Assembly: GCF_014645795.1 (NCBI RefSeq)
Contig: NZ_BMMK01000027.1
Coordinates: 1-64,000, forward strand
Source of the DNA: Longimycelium tulufanense
GTDB lineage: Bacteria; Actinomycetota; Actinomycetes; Mycobacteriales; Pseudonocardiaceae
Length of the DNA stretch: 64,000 nucleotides
Direction of reading: 5' to 3'
Below are positions 26,865-36,139 of this stretch, piece after piece (position 1 is the stretch's first letter; each line of letters opens with the position of its first letter). The translations under genes were made by a program, and so were the position numbers. The notes beneath the pieces were generated by a model. That model ran no database searches and had not been told where the DNA came from. It saw only the letters and a program-made list of their open reading frames with translations.

Positions 26865-27404
26865 ATGGGTTCGCCCCTGCTGACGTTCGGGCACGGCACC
26901 GCGAGCGCCGAGCAGATCGTCGAGCTGCTCCACGGCGCCGGGGTTCGTGCGCTGGTCGATGTGCGTACGGCGCCGGGCAGCCGGCGTAACCCGCACGTCG
27001 TGCGGGAGGAGCTGGACCGGTGGCTTCCCGAGCACGGCATCGGCTACCGCTGGGAAAAACGGCTCGGCGGTTGGCGGAAAGCCCGGCCCGACTCACCTGA
27101 CGCCGCGCTGCGTGAGCGGGCCTTCGCCGGCTACGCGGCGCACATGAGGTCGCCGGAATTCCACGCCGCGATCGACGAGGTACTCGCCAGTGCCGAACGG
27201 GTCGCCGTGATGTGCGCGGAGAGCCTGTGGTGGCGGTGCCACCGGCGGATGATCGCCGACTTCGTCGAACTGTGCCGCAATGTCCCCGTCCTGCACCTCG
27301 GGCACGACGGCAAGCTGAAACGCCACGTGCCGATGGACATCGCCCGCCTCCGCCCCGACGGCCTGCTCGTCTACGACGGGGGCCAGGACTCCCTCTTCGG
27401 GTAG
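26865..27404 (+). CDS. DUF488 family protein
   Basis: The 179-residue protein matches the DUF488 family: N-terminal TFGHGTAS, the LVDVRTAPGSRRNPH strand-loop, and MCAESLWWRCHRRMIADF near the middle with the conserved Cys/Arg/His cluster. The family is uncharacterised, although its conserved Cys and His hint at metal binding or catalysis. It is a single gene after the fabG-inhA terminator. The start at 26865 gives the family N-terminus, but the ribosome-binding site is weak. Confidence 0.85.
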   Translation: MGSPLLTFGHGTASAEQIVELLHGAGVRALVDVRTAPGSRRNPHVVREELDRWLPEHGIGYRWEKRLGGWRKARPDSPDAALRERAFAGYAAHMRSPEFHAAIDEVLASAERVAVMCAESLWWRCHRRMIADFVELCRNVPVLHLGHDGKLKRHVPMDIARLRPDGLLVYDGGQDSLFG

Positions 27405-27491
27405 CCCGTGCGCAGAGTCGACGGCGTCCCAGATCAATGCTGCCGTGCGGTGACTAGCGGAAGATATGGTCTGTGCTTCGGTCGGAAAGGT

Positions 27492-27529
27492 GTCACGGGC
27501 GCTAACCCAGCGGGACCAACACCCGTGAC
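27492..27529. terminator. hairpin between DUF488 and the GNAT-like gene
   Basis: GTCACGGG and CCCGTGAC form an 8-bp outer stem enclosing a small CGCT/AGCG stem. It lies in the 309-bp gap between convergent genes. Nothing else is recognisable in that gap. Confidence 0.45.
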
Positions 27530-27713
27530 AATGCGGCGGACTGTCGCGCCGAAAGATGACAGCTTGCCGTTGCCGTACTAGCGACGCTGCGTCGATCGTG
27601 GTCGGTTTTCGCCCAGCAGTCTTCTCAGCAGGATGTCGATGTCGGTCGAATCGCCTTCCACCATGCGCCTCGACATCTTCCGCGGGTAAACGTTGTGTAC
27701 ACCGCGTGACGGA

Positions 27714-28739
27714 CTATCGGGTTGGTTGCATCGACGGCCCCGACGGCGGCAGCCAGTACCCCGCACTGCAGTAATCAATCGGACCGAAGGTGGACTTGAA
27801 GCGGGTCACACCCGTACCGGGGTAGGTGTCACCGAGGTGAAAGAACTCCCGTCCTTCCTCACACGCACGTTCGATGGCCAACGCATGGAGGTAGGTCTGG
27901 CCGTGGACGGGGCCGGACACGTTCTTGTCCATGGCGCTGTGCCAAGCGTAGGTGTAGGCACCGTGCGATAAGGTGATCATCGCGGTGGCGGGATTTCCCT
28001 TGTGCCACAGCACCCACACCTGACACGTCGACCCGAGATGGCGAGGGACCGCTTGGAAACGTCGTGAGGGGTACTTGCGGTTCACCCGAAGCCGAGTCAG
28101 CCATGACGGGCCTCGCCCCTGCTCCGCCCACCGGTCGACAGACCGTCGGTAAAGGCGTTCGAACACCGGAAGCAGCCGGCCGGTCGAATCGCATTCGACG
28201 GTCAGCTCGGCGCGTCGCGCCCTGCGGATCTGCTTCCGCTTCGAGTCACTGAAGCCCTTCCAGACCACGTCGATACCGCCGCGCAGATCGATCGTCTGTA
28301 CAAGGCGGGGATTACGTCGCGCCGAGGTCGGGATGATCGCCGACCACACGTCATCATGGATCGGATGCGGCCGGAAGTAGGTAGGGCGAAGTGACTGGCC
28401 GGCCAGCCGCGCGACCACCGCCTCGGCCTGCTCCTTGCTGATTCGTCCCCCCGCACACAGCACGCCGCCGATGTCCCACCCCACCGGCCACGACCCGTGG
28501 ACCGCCAGCCGGGGCGGGACCCCCCGCTTCCGCACCAGCGGAACGAGGATTCGGTGCCCATCCGGCCACTCGTAGAGCTGGCTGACATCGGTGTACCGGC
28601 CGCCGTCGCAGACCGCGTCGAGCCACTCCGGTGTCTGGGTGGGCATTGTGTGGGGATCGGAGTCCGCCAGGCTCCGCCACACCTCCCGTGGTGCCGGGCT
28701 GGTCACCCGGACCTCCGCCAGCGACGCTGACCTCGACAC
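27714..28739 (-). CDS. FemAB/GNAT-like acyltransferase
   Basis: The 341-residue protein has the double-GNAT look of the Acetyltransf_6/FemAB-like group. Signs are an N-terminal TPEWLDAV region, a central basic helix SDSKRKQIRRARR with a following VFERLYRRSVDRW segment, and a C-terminal part ending FHLGDTYPGTGVTRFKSTFG. Members transfer amino acids or acyl groups to cell-wall or secondary-metabolite acceptors. GAGGAGG precedes the GTG start. It follows two disrupted genes on the same strand with a 12-bp gap to the first of them, so it was probably part of one operon with them. Confidence 0.75.
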   Translation of the reverse strand: MSRSASLAEVRVTSPAPREVWRSLADSDPHTMPTQTPEWLDAVCDGGRYTDVSQLYEWPDGHRILVPLVRKRGVPPRLAVHGSWPVGWDIGGVLCAGGRISKEQAEAVVARLAGQSLRPTYFRPHPIHDDVWSAIIPTSARRNPRLVQTIDLRGGIDVVWKGFSDSKRKQIRRARRAELTVECDSTGRLLPVFERLYRRSVDRWAEQGRGPSWLTRLRVNRKYPSRRFQAVPRHLGSTCQVWVLWHKGNPATAMITLSHGAYTYAWHSAMDKNVSGPVHGQTYLHALAIERACEEGREFFHLGDTYPGTGVTRFKSTFGPIDYCSAGYWLPPSGPSMQPTR

Positions 28740-28751
28740 GGCCGTCCTCCT

Positions 28752-29293
28752 CTACCACAGTGCTGTTCGGACCGGATCCCACGACCGACCGGCAACCGGC
28801 GTCCTCCCGGGGATGTGTGCTCGCACCGGTGCGGTGAAGTCCAGCACGGCAGGACACCTCATGTCGTGGTTGTGGCTGGAGGGACCGGTCGCGGGCTGGT
28901 GGCCGGAAGCAGGTCCCGGGTGTTCAACCCAGGCCCGACGGTCCGGGGTGAACCGGTCCAGCGCCACGCACAGGTCCGCGGGCGGGCCGGCCAGGAAGGC
29001 GTCGAAGCGGCGCCCCACCGCGCTGCGGGTCCGGCTGCCAGGCCGACGTCGTAGCGGGTGACGTCGTCGGGAAGGCGCGCCTCGGGCTCGACCCTGCCGG
29101 CAATGGCGAACACTCCGGCCGCGCCCAGTTCGACCAGCTCCCGAGCCAGCCGAACCAGACCCGACCGGACACTGTTGACGGTATGCAACCACGTACCGGC
29201 CGGGCACGTTGGGGTTTCGTGGTACAGAACGTGATTCGGGAAAACAGGTGCGGGGACATCGGAGCGGAAGGGGAGAGGATCACGACGTGTCAC
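28752..29293 (-). pseudogene. frameshifted gene of unknown function
   Basis: From the GTG at 29293 a frame with good codon bias runs through HVLYHETPTCPAGTWLHTV and LPDDVTRYDVGLAAG to about 29017. There it turns to nonsense. One frame over, the sequence continues with RRFDAFLAGPPADLCVALDR to a stop at 28752, just before the ribosome-binding site of the GNAT gene. The switch is at a run of four C on the plus strand (29013-29016) and one missing base explains it, giving 180 residues. The last 60 codons have poorer codon bias, so a second lesion is possible. I do not recognise the family. No good ribosome-binding site precedes the start. Confidence 0.5.
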
Positions 29294-29384
29294 GACTTAC
29301 TTTGACTGGCTACTTCTACCCGGCATCCGTGTCAATTCACGGTCGACAAGGTCGAACGTGGGTTGCTGGCTGATTTTCGGCACG

Positions 29385-30898
29385 TCATCCAAGCGGTTCT
29401 CGGATCCGCTCGGTGGTCGATGCCGGGCCGTCTGCCGCCCCCGAGCCGGCCGGTTCGACGACGCGGAACTCGACAATCGAGCCGCCGGCAGGTAGCAGGG
29501 AGCAGGATCCGAGTGTCAGCCCCGCCCGGGCGGCGAGGTCACCGAGGTGCGCCAGGGTGCGTTTTCCGCCGCCGGTGAGTACGAGCATGCGCAGGTCGTG
29601 CGCGGTGGCCACGCGACGGTCGACGCTCGCCGTGGGCGAGTCGTGGGTGTCCTCGCCCATCAGCCTCTCGGCGACGAGCACGCGGTTGCCGGCACCGGCC
29701 GCCTCGGCGCAGCGACGCAGCAACACAGTGGCGTGCTCGTCGTTCCAGTCCGCGATGACGCGCGAGAGCAGGTACACGTCACCGCCGGGGGGCAGCGCGG
29801 AGAACATGTCCGCCACGACCACGTCGGTACGGTCCGTCAGGCCCTGGTCGGCCAAATACTGTCGTGCCTGTGCCGCGGTTCCGGCCTGGTCCACCACGGT
29901 GCCGCGAAGAGGTGGGGATGAGCCAGCAGGATCTCGGCGAGCACGGCTCCGGTGCCCCCGCCAACGTCGACGACGCGGCGCACGCCGCTCCAGTCATACC
30001 CCTGGGCGACCCCGTCGGTCGAGCGCGGTACCTCGGCCATCAGCCGGTCGAAGGCTCGGGTGCGCTCCGGATCGGCGGCGAGATCGCTCCAGAACGGCAG
30101 CCCGTGCACCGACACGTACGCGGGTCCCGCGGTGCGGATGCTCTCGGTCAGCCGCGGATACGTGGCCTCCAGCCGGCCGGCGATTCCCTCGGCGTCCAGC
30201 CACTGCCACCACCCGGAGGGATGGTCCCGGGTGAGCAGACGTGCGGTGGGTGTCAACCCGTACGCCTCGGGGGAGGATTCGACGAAGACACCACGGCAGG
30301 CCAGGAACTGCAACAGACGTCGGAGCGCGTGCGGGTCGGCACCGGCCGCTTCTGCGAGACCTGCCAGCCCGACGGTGCCCGACGCGATGTGGTCGGCCAG
30401 ACCCAGTGCCACCGCGGCGCGGATCGCGAAGGGCGTCAGCGCGTCAGTGAGCGCCTGAAGCTGTCGGTCGGGGTCGGCGTCGACATGACCGGGCACCACG
30501 GGTGCGATGGCCTCGCCCTCACCGTGGCCGGTGCCGGCTGGCTGGGTGACCGCCCACCGGTGGCCGTCCAGATCGGCCACCACGTAGCTACGGTCGCCGT
30601 TCGGGTGCCCGAAAGGCTCGGTCAGGATCTGTGCCCCGGCGTGCCTGGCGCGTTCGTGGTGGGAGTCCACCTTCTCGACGGAGAGGTGCTGAAGCTGGTG
30701 AACGTGCCCGCGTGGCCCCACATAGCCGGGACCCCCGTCGGCGATCGAGACAACGGCGTCGTTCCATGCCAGGTCGACGCGGTCGAGGTCACCGTCGTCA
30801 TTCACCTTCCGGTTGATTTCGCGAAAGTTGAAAGCCCGCTGGTACCAGTCCAGTGCCGCCGCCACGTCGGACGAGTACAGCTGGAGCGCGATGCCCAT
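29385..30898 (-). pseudogene. frameshifted fusion of a VOC domain and an O-methyltransferase
   Basis: The N-terminal 120 residues form a glyoxalase/VOC domain (start ALQLYSSDVAAALDWYQRAF, end DLDGHRWAVTQP). Then comes an O-methyltransferase like those at 12.6-15.1 kb: winged helix, SAM motif VVDVGGGTG, then VIADWND and the RMLVLTGGGKRT region. Near 29900-29911 the frame shifts: HPHLF is followed in another frame by GTVVDQAG. One missing base would restore 504 residues. GGGGAGGAG precedes the ATG. If intact, it would be a second methyltransferase in this window with an extra small N-terminal domain. The VOC part could bind metal or substrate. Confidence 0.7.
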
Positions 30899-31032
30899 CG
30901 TTGGTGGTCTCCTCCCCGTAGTGCGGTGGTATGTCGTTTGCGCCTCCGACGGGGCAATCGTGCGGTAGGTCGGTGATGACGTCATAGGTGACGTCTCGGC
31001 GCACGGAACAGTTCCTCTGGTGCGTGGCAAGA

Positions 31033-31239
31033 TCAGCCACACGCCAGCGCCGGCTTTGTTGGAATCGAAATACTCCATACTGGTTTTGACAGTGCCGTTG
31101 CCGGAAGTTTTCGGCTGACGTGGTGGAGTGCGGGGACGGCCAGAAGGATGAGGCCGGTGAGGGCCAGCGAAAGCGCCGCGTTGCCGAGGGCGAGCAGCTG
31201 GCGAACAATGCCGGCGCGCTGACCGAGGAGACGCCCCAC
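31033..31239 (-). CDS. small membrane peptide heading the minus-strand operon
   Basis: The 68-residue product starts at GTG with AGGAG at the right distance. It has a basic N-terminus (MGRLLGQRAGIVRQ), one hydrophobic helix (about 18-40) and a polar Ser/Lys/Pro tail ending in Cys-Gly. Codon usage is normal for the organism. It lies 134 bp before the VOC-methyltransferase start and an imperfect palindrome stands just upstream. No family recognised. A membrane anchor or a precursor peptide are both possible, with no direct evidence for either. Confidence 0.45.
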   Translation of the reverse strand: MGRLLGQRAGIVRQLLALGNAALSLALTGLILLAVPALHHVSRKLPATALSKPVWSISIPTKPALACG

Positions 31240-31259
31240 GCTCGCTCCTAGTCGATCTT

Positions 31260-31274
31260 GTACCAAATTTGTAC
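31260..31274. promoter_or_regulatory. imperfect palindrome upstream of the minus-strand operon
   Basis: GTACCAAATTTGTAC has 7-bp arms with one mismatch. It is AT-rich in a GC-rich background and lies 20 bp before the small membrane peptide start, reading left, and 173 bp before lpdA. It could be an operator or the promoter core. Confidence 0.35.
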
Positions 31275-31434
31275 GGAAGCCCCTGGATGGGGCGGTTCGC
31301 CGGTCGCACGGGCCCATCCCGGTCACCGTCGGAAGGGCCTGGGACGTGTCCGGCCGTCGCCCCGCGCTCGTCTGGGTGAGGCGCGACGAGGATGGGGCGG
31401 ACCACCGGAACCGGCGCGAGCCGGGGCCGGAACA

Positions 31435-31440
31435 TATGGT
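31435..31440 (+). promoter_or_regulatory. -10 of a leaderless lpdA promoter
   Basis: TATGGT ends six bases before the lpdA ATG, and no Shine-Dalgarno sequence is present. This fits transcription starting at the initiation codon. Confidence 0.5.
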
Positions 31441-31446
31441 TCGGGC

Positions 31447-32844
31447 ATGACTCACTTCGACGTGGTGGTCCTGGGAGCGGGACCGGGTGGGTACGTCGCC
31501 GCGATCCGGTCCGCCCAGCTCGGCCTGCGTACCGCGATCATCGAGGAACGCTACTGGGGCGGTGTCTGCCTCAATGTCGGCTGTATCCCCTCCAAGGCGT
31601 TGCTGCGCAACGCCGAGCTGGCCCACATCGTCACCAAGGAGGCCAAGACCTTCGGCATACGCGTCCAGGGCCAGGTCGACTTCGACTACGGCGAGGCGTT
31701 CCGGCGCAGTCGCAAGGTCGCCGACGGCCGCGTCAAGGGCGTGCACTTCCTGATGAAGAAGAACGGCATCACCCAGTACCAGGGGCGAGGTACGTTCACC
31801 GACGCGAACACGATCCAGGTGGCGGTCAACGGCGGTGGCACCGAGACCGTCACGTTCGACCACTGCATCATCGCGGCGGGGGCGACGCCGCGGCTGCTGC
31901 CGGGCACCTCGCTCAGTGCGCGGGTGGTGACTTACGAGCAGCAGATCATGACCGAGGAGCTGCCGGGCAGCATCGTCATTGCCGGTGCGGGCGCCATCGG
32001 CGTGGAGTTCGCCTACGTGCTGCACAACTACGGCGTGCAGGTGACGATCGTCGAGTTCCTGGACCGGATGGTCCCGCTGGAGGACGCCGAGGTCTCGGCC
32101 GAGCTGGCCAAGCGGTACCGGCGGATGGGCATCGAGGCGCACACCTCCACCCGGGTGGAGGCCATCGACGACAGTGGGCCCAAGGTGCGGGTCACCGTGT
32201 CCAAGGACGGCCAGCAGCAGGTCCTGGAGGCGGACAAGGTACTGCAGGCGATCGGCTTCCAGCCCAACGTGCAGGGCTACGGCCTGGAGAACACCGGGGT
32301 CCGGCTGACCGAGCGCGGCGCCATCGACGTCGACGGCCGGTGCCGCACCAGCGCGCCGCACATCTTCGCCATCGGCGACGTCACGGCGAAGCTCATGCTC
32401 GCGCACGCGGCCGAGGCCATGGGCATCGTGGCGGCGGAGACCATCGCCGACGCCGAAACCATGGAACTCGACTACGTGATGATTCCGCGGGCCACCTACT
32501 GCCAGCCGCAGGTCGCCAGCTTCGGCTGGACCGAGGAGCAGGCCCGCGAGCGGGGTTTTGACGTCAAGGTGGTGAAGTTCCCGTTCACCGCCAACGGGAA
32601 GGCGCACGGGCTCGGCGACAGCGGTGGGTTCGTCAAGGTGCTCAGCGACGCCAAACACGGCGAGATCCTGGGCGCCCACCTGATCGGGCCGGACGTCACG
32701 GAGCTGCTGCCCGAGCTGACCCTGGCCCAGCAGTGGGACCTCACGGTGCACGAGGTGGCGCGCAACGTGCACGCGCACCCGACGCTGGGGGAGGCCGTCA
32801 AGGAGGCCGTGCACGGCCTCGCCGGCCACATGATCAACTTCTAG
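31447..32844 (+). CDS. lpdA: dihydrolipoamide dehydrogenase
   Basis: A 465-residue FAD-dependent disulfide oxidoreductase (E3), which reoxidises lipoamide in 2-oxoacid dehydrogenase complexes and passes electrons to NAD. FAD-binding GAGPGG is at 10-15, the redox disulfide Cys41-Cys46 is in [13 protein letters not shown], and the NAD-binding GAGAIG follows mid-protein. The C-terminal dimer interface carries the catalytic NVHAHPT His. It is very close to mycobacterial LpdC in length and motifs. The message is probably leaderless. No other 2-oxoacid dehydrogenase gene lies nearby. Confidence 0.95.
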   Translation: MTHFDVVVLGAGPGGYVAAIRSAQLGLRTAIIEERYWGGVCLNVGCIPSKALLRNAELAHIVTKEAKTFGIRVQGQVDFDYGEAFRRSRKVADGRVKGVHFLMKKNGITQYQGRGTFTDANTIQVAVNGGGTETVTFDHCIIAAGATPRLLPGTSLSARVVTYEQQIMTEELPGSIVIAGAGAIGVEFAYVLHNYGVQVTIVEFLDRMVPLEDAEVSAELAKRYRRMGIEAHTSTRVEAIDDSGPKVRVTVSKDGQQQVLEADKVLQAIGFQPNVQGYGLENTGVRLTERGAIDVDGRCRTSAPHIFAIGDVTAKLMLAHAAEAMGIVAAETIADAETMELDYVMIPRATYCQPQVASFGWTEEQARERGFDVKVVKFPFTANGKAHGLGDSGGFVKVLSDAKHGEILGAHLIGPDVTELLPELTLAQQWDLTVHEVARNVHAHPTLGEAVKEAVHGLAGHMINF

Positions 32845-32860
32845 CGCACGCCCACCCGAC

Positions 32861-32892
32861 GGCCCGTCGTCCCCGCCCCGGGACGGCGGGCC
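32861..32892. terminator. terminator after lpdA
   Basis: A 13-bp stem (GGCCCGTCGTCCC with its partner, one G-U pair) and a 6-nt loop start 17 bp after the lpdA stop. In the following 200 bp, before the end of rtcB, a minus-strand open frame (32841-32960) could encode a 39-residue hydrophobic peptide, but it lacks a ribosome-binding site and I do not call it. Confidence 0.65.
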
Positions 32893-33094
32893 GCCCGGCA
32901 CAACGCCACCCCGACCAGCACCGCCAGCATCCCCATGTCGACCACGAGCAGGACCCACACGGCGCCGATTCTGTGGCGGCACAAGAAGATTGGGCCGACC
33001 CTGTCCATGGCGTGGGGATGTCTGCGCGGTGCAGAGTCGCGGCGGGTGCTGCTTGTGGACTTCGATGTCAAGTCCACTGCTCGATCGACAGCGA

Positions 33095-34513
33095 TCATCC
33101 CTTGACGACGCCGATGGGGACCAGGCGGGCAACCTTGCGGCACAGCCCGGCACCTTCGGCCGTGTCGACCACGGCGTCCACGTCCTTGTACGCCGAGGGC
33201 GCCTCCTCGGCCAGGCCGCGCCAGGAGGTCCCGCGCACCGCGATGCCCCGGGCCTCCAGCTCGTCCCGCAGCCTGCGCCCGCTGACGGAGCGCAACGCCT
33301 GGTGCCGGCTGCGCACCCGGCCGGCCCCGTGGCAGGTGGAGTGGAAGGCCCCGCCACCGGCCACCCCGGCGAGCACGAACGAGGCGGTGCCCATCGTGCC
33401 CGGGATGAGCACGGGCTGGCCCACGGGCGCCAGGTCGGGCGGCAACTCCGGATCCCCGGGGGGCAACGCCCGGGTCGCGCCCTTGCGGTGCACGCAGAGC
33501 CGGCGTCGCTTCCCGTCCACCTCGTGCGTCTCGATGGCGGCCACGTTGTGCGAGATGTCGTAGACCAGGTCCAGCTCGGCGGTCGTGTGCCGGGCGAAGG
33601 CGTGACGGGTGGCCTCGGTGAGCAACTGCCGGTTGGCGCGCGCGTAGTTGGTGGCGGCGGCCATGGCACCCAGGTAGGCACGCCCCTCGGGCGAGTTCGC
33701 CGGGGCACACGCGAGCTGGCGGTCGGGCACGGTGATGCCGTAGCGCGACATCGCCGCCTCCATCGTCCGCACGTGGTCGCTGCACACCTGGTGCCCGAGG
33801 CCACGCGACCCGCAGTGGATCATCACGCACACCTGGTCCGGGTGCAGCCCGAACGCCCTCGCCGCCGCCTCGTCGTAGATCTCCGCGACCACCTGCACCT
33901 CAAGGAAGTGGTTGCCGGAGCCGAGGCTGCCCACCTGCCCCAGACCGCGCTCCACCGCCCGGGCACTGACCCGGTCCGGGTCCGCCCCGGCGATGGCGCC
34001 GCCGTCCTCGCAGCGTTCGAGATCACGAGCCACCCCGTGCCCGACCTCGACCGCGTAGCGGGCCCCCGCACGCAGCACGTGCTCCAGCTCGCGGTGACCG
34101 GACACGTGCCACACGCCGCCCCCGTGCATCCCGCGCGGGATCGTCCGGTCGAGCGCGTCCATCAGGCCGTCCAGGTGCGGGACCAGCTCGGCCCGGTCGA
34201 GGCCGGCGGCGAGCAGCCGGACCCCGCAGGAGATGTCGAACCCGACCCCGCCGGGGGAGATCACTCCGTCGGCGTCGATGTCGGTCGCCGCCACGCCCCC
34301 GATCGGGAAGCCGTAGCCCCAGTGCACGTCGGGCATCGCATAGGAGGCCCGCACGATCCCCGGCAGCGCCGCCACGTGGATGACCTGCTCCAGGGACTTG
34401 TCGTGGTCGGGGTCCGGGAGCAGGGCCCGGGACGCGAACACGACACCCGGCACCCGCATCGTGCCGAAGGGCTCGATGCGGAACCGGTAGGGGCTCTCCG
34501 CCACGATCTTCAT
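33095..34513 (-). CDS. rtcB: RNA-splicing ligase RtcB
   Basis: The 472-residue protein is the GTP- and Mn-dependent 3'-phosphate RNA ligase. Metal-binding residues appear in [19 protein letters not shown] (Cys96), GSGNHFLEV and [12 protein letters not shown], and the guanylylated His lies in STCHGAGR. Length is normal. It is transcribed left after the archease gene with a 107-bp gap. The pair forms an RNA repair unit that rejoins RNAs cleaved to 2',3'-cyclic phosphates, for example by toxins. No RNA cyclase (RtcA) or RtcR regulator is present. Confidence 0.94.
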   Translation of the reverse strand: MKIVAESPYRFRIEPFGTMRVPGVVFASRALLPDPDHDKSLEQVIHVAALPGIVRASYAMPDVHWGYGFPIGGVAATDIDADGVISPGGVGFDISCGVRLLAAGLDRAELVPHLDGLMDALDRTIPRGMHGGGVWHVSGHRELEHVLRAGARYAVEVGHGVARDLERCEDGGAIAGADPDRVSARAVERGLGQVGSLGSGNHFLEVQVVAEIYDEAAARAFGLHPDQVCVMIHCGSRGLGHQVCSDHVRTMEAAMSRYGITVPDRQLACAPANSPEGRAYLGAMAAATNYARANRQLLTEATRHAFARHTTAELDLVYDISHNVAAIETHEVDGKRRRLCVHRKGATRALPPGDPELPPDLAPVGQPVLIPGTMGTASFVLAGVAGGGAFHSTCHGAGRVRSRHQALRSVSGRRLRDELEARGIAVRGTSWRGLAEEAPSAYKDVDAVVDTAEGAGLCRKVARLVPIGVVKG

Positions 34514-34620
34514 GGTCGTCTCCCGTGCTCGTGCACCGCCCCCGCGGAACCGGCCGACGGCCGGAACCCGGCGGGCGCACGGCCCGCTCCGCGCCGGTCA
34601 GGCGCTCGCCGGCACGGACC

Positions 34621-35064
34621 TCACACGTCAACGGTGACCGAACAGCACCAACCGTCCAGGGTGGGCTCGAACCGCAGCTCGTGTAGGGACACCGCCTTGG
34701 GCACCGGGCCGATGAGGACCGCGCCGGCGATGTCGACCGCCTCGAAGCGCAGCCTGGCCCCCTCCGGGGTGGCGGTCACCTCGGCTCTGCTGGGCAGCTC
34801 CCGGGCGGTGTCCAGGTGGTAGATGATCTCGTCGAGCACGGCCACGAGCAGGTCGCTGTCGCTGGTCGCCACGACCGCCCGCTCCCGGGTGCCCACCGGC
34901 TGGGCGGCCTCGAGGTCGGCGAAGCTGCCCACCAACGCGCGCACGGCCTCGGCGGCGCACCGCTCCCGCGTCGGGCCCCACGCCTCGAGGCGGAGGTCGG
35001 CGGTGTGCGGCACGATCCGGTGCCCGGCGTCCGCTGCTGTGCTCATGGCATGCCTTGCGGGCAT
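34621..35064 (-). CDS. archease, RtcB activator
   Basis: The 147-residue protein fits the archease family: HTADLRLEAWG near the N-terminus, VLDEIIYHLDT mid-protein and a C-terminal LHELRFEP strand region, with the conserved acidic metal-binding residues (Asp in HTADLR, Asp/Glu in LDEIIY). Archease speeds RtcB guanylylation. GGAGGAG precedes the ATG at 35064. A second ATG at 35046 is also possible. Its position directly upstream of rtcB on the same strand supports the call. Confidence 0.9.
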   Translation of the reverse strand: MPARHAMSTAADAGHRIVPHTADLRLEAWGPTRERCAAEAVRALVGSFADLEAAQPVGTRERAVVATSDSDLLVAVLDEIIYHLDTARELPSRAEVTATPEGARLRFEAVDIAGAVLIGPVPKAVSLHELRFEPTLDGWCCSVTVDV

Positions 35065-35253
35065 GGTGCTCCTCCGGTCCGCCCCCAGTGTCCTCGTTCC
35101 CCGCGCCGGGCGCAGCGTCGCACGCGCGTTTTGCGTCGAAGGGAGGACGAACGAATAACGGTTTGCGCGGACGATCGGGCCGGACGGTAAAGTGATCGCC
35201 GAAGTTGGGGTTTTGTTTCTGGGTCCCGTTGTGCCTGCGACGGAACGAGCTGC

Positions 35254-36039
35254 ATGGGGATTGTCACATTGGATAATCGTTCGCCGGTCGTTCCGCCGGC
35301 CAGCTTCGGTGCGCCCTCGATGTCCGAACTCGTCGACTACCGGCCGGTACGAGGAATCGCGATCGCGGCCGTCGCGTTGGTCCTGCTGTCGGCGTTCCAC
35401 ACCGCGCTCGGCATGGGTGCCCGGTGGTACATCTATTTTGGCGGCGGTGCCGTCGACCCGTTCTCCGTGTGGCAGCGACTCTTCCGCTACCTTGCGTTGC
35501 CCGGGCTGTTGCTCGAGATCGCGGCGCCGGTCGTCTTCATTGTTTGGTTGTGGCGGGCCAGGAACAATGCCGAGCTCCGGTGTCGGGCACCGCACCGGTT
35601 GGCGCGCGGCTGGACCATCGGGGGCTGGTTCTGTCCGATCGTCCAGCTCTGGTTTCCCCTGATCCTGATGATCGACGTGTGGCGTGCGAGCGACCCGCGT
35701 ACCCCGGCGGACGCGGGCGAGCTCGGCGTGGGGAGGCGGAGCTGGCTGGTCTACGGCTGGTGGATCGCCTGGATGCTCGCTGCGGCCATCAACGTGGCGT
35801 CGGGGTTGGTGTCCTGGGGCCAGACCGGCTGGAGCACGCTCCTCGCCCTGACGACGGTGTCCGCCCTGCTCACCGTCGCCGCGGCGATCATGGTCGCGCT
35901 CATCGTCCAGACGGTCACCGGATGGCAGACGACCACGCCGTTCGTCCCGTGGTGGGAGGCGCAGGCAGCACAGCCGGTCACACCCGTGCCGGCGCCGCTA
36001 CCGACGCCCGCACCGGAGCCGGACGTTCCCCGTGACTGA
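35254..36039 (+). CDS. DUF4328 multi-pass membrane protein
   Basis: The 261-residue product has four to five hydrophobic segments (about 34-52, 83-100, 125-142, 164-184, 195-218) and the DUF4328 hallmark RGWTIGGWFCPIVQLWFP followed by VWRASDP. The C-terminal tail is proline-rich and ends in charged residues. The family is common in actinomycetes and its function is unknown. The ribosome-binding site is poor. TAAAGT at 35188-35193 may be the -10. Confidence 0.8.
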   Translation: MGIVTLDNRSPVVPPASFGAPSMSELVDYRPVRGIAIAAVALVLLSAFHTALGMGARWYIYFGGGAVDPFSVWQRLFRYLALPGLLLEIAAPVVFIVWLWRARNNAELRCRAPHRLARGWTIGGWFCPIVQLWFPLILMIDVWRASDPRTPADAGELGVGRRSWLVYGWWIAWMLAAAINVASGLVSWGQTGWSTLLALTTVSALLTVAAAIMVALIVQTVTGWQTTTPFVPWWEAQAAQPVTPVPAPLPTPAPEPDVPRD

Positions 36040-36049
36040 CCCGCGCATG

Positions 36050-36086
36050 CGAACGGCCCCCGACCTCGTGGGACGGGGGCCGTTCG
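36050..36086 (+). terminator. terminator after the DUF4328 gene
   Basis: A perfect 13-bp stem (CGAACGGCCCCCG and its complement) encloses an 11-nt loop, just after the stop codon. Confidence 0.75.
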
Positions 36087-36094
36087 ACACCGGC

Positions 36095-36134
36095 GGCCCC
36101 GCCTTTGCCATCAGGTGAGACGACAGGCGGGGCC
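36095..36134 (-). terminator. terminator for the convergent gene at 36140
   Basis: GGCCCCGCCT and AGGCGGGGCC form a 10-bp stem around a 20-nt loop, directly after the end of the minus-strand gene. Confidence 0.55.
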
Positions 36135-36139
36135 CGGCC

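Noticed and set aside
30900-31030. Short frame with two Cys between the membrane peptide and the VOC-methyltransferase
   Set aside because: The GTG start has no ribosome-binding site and the frame runs on into the methyltransferase gene out of phase.
32841-32960. 39-residue hydrophobic peptide on the minus strand after lpdA
   Set aside because: No ribosome-binding site, and it overlaps the lpdA terminator hairpin.
31033-33804. A 923-residue open frame on the minus strand across lpdA and part of rtcB
   Set aside because: It lies opposite lpdA, whose motifs are complete, and its composition (Arg/Pro/His-rich) is typical of antisense frames in GC-rich DNA. Only the last 68 codons look like a separate gene with its own ribosome-binding site.
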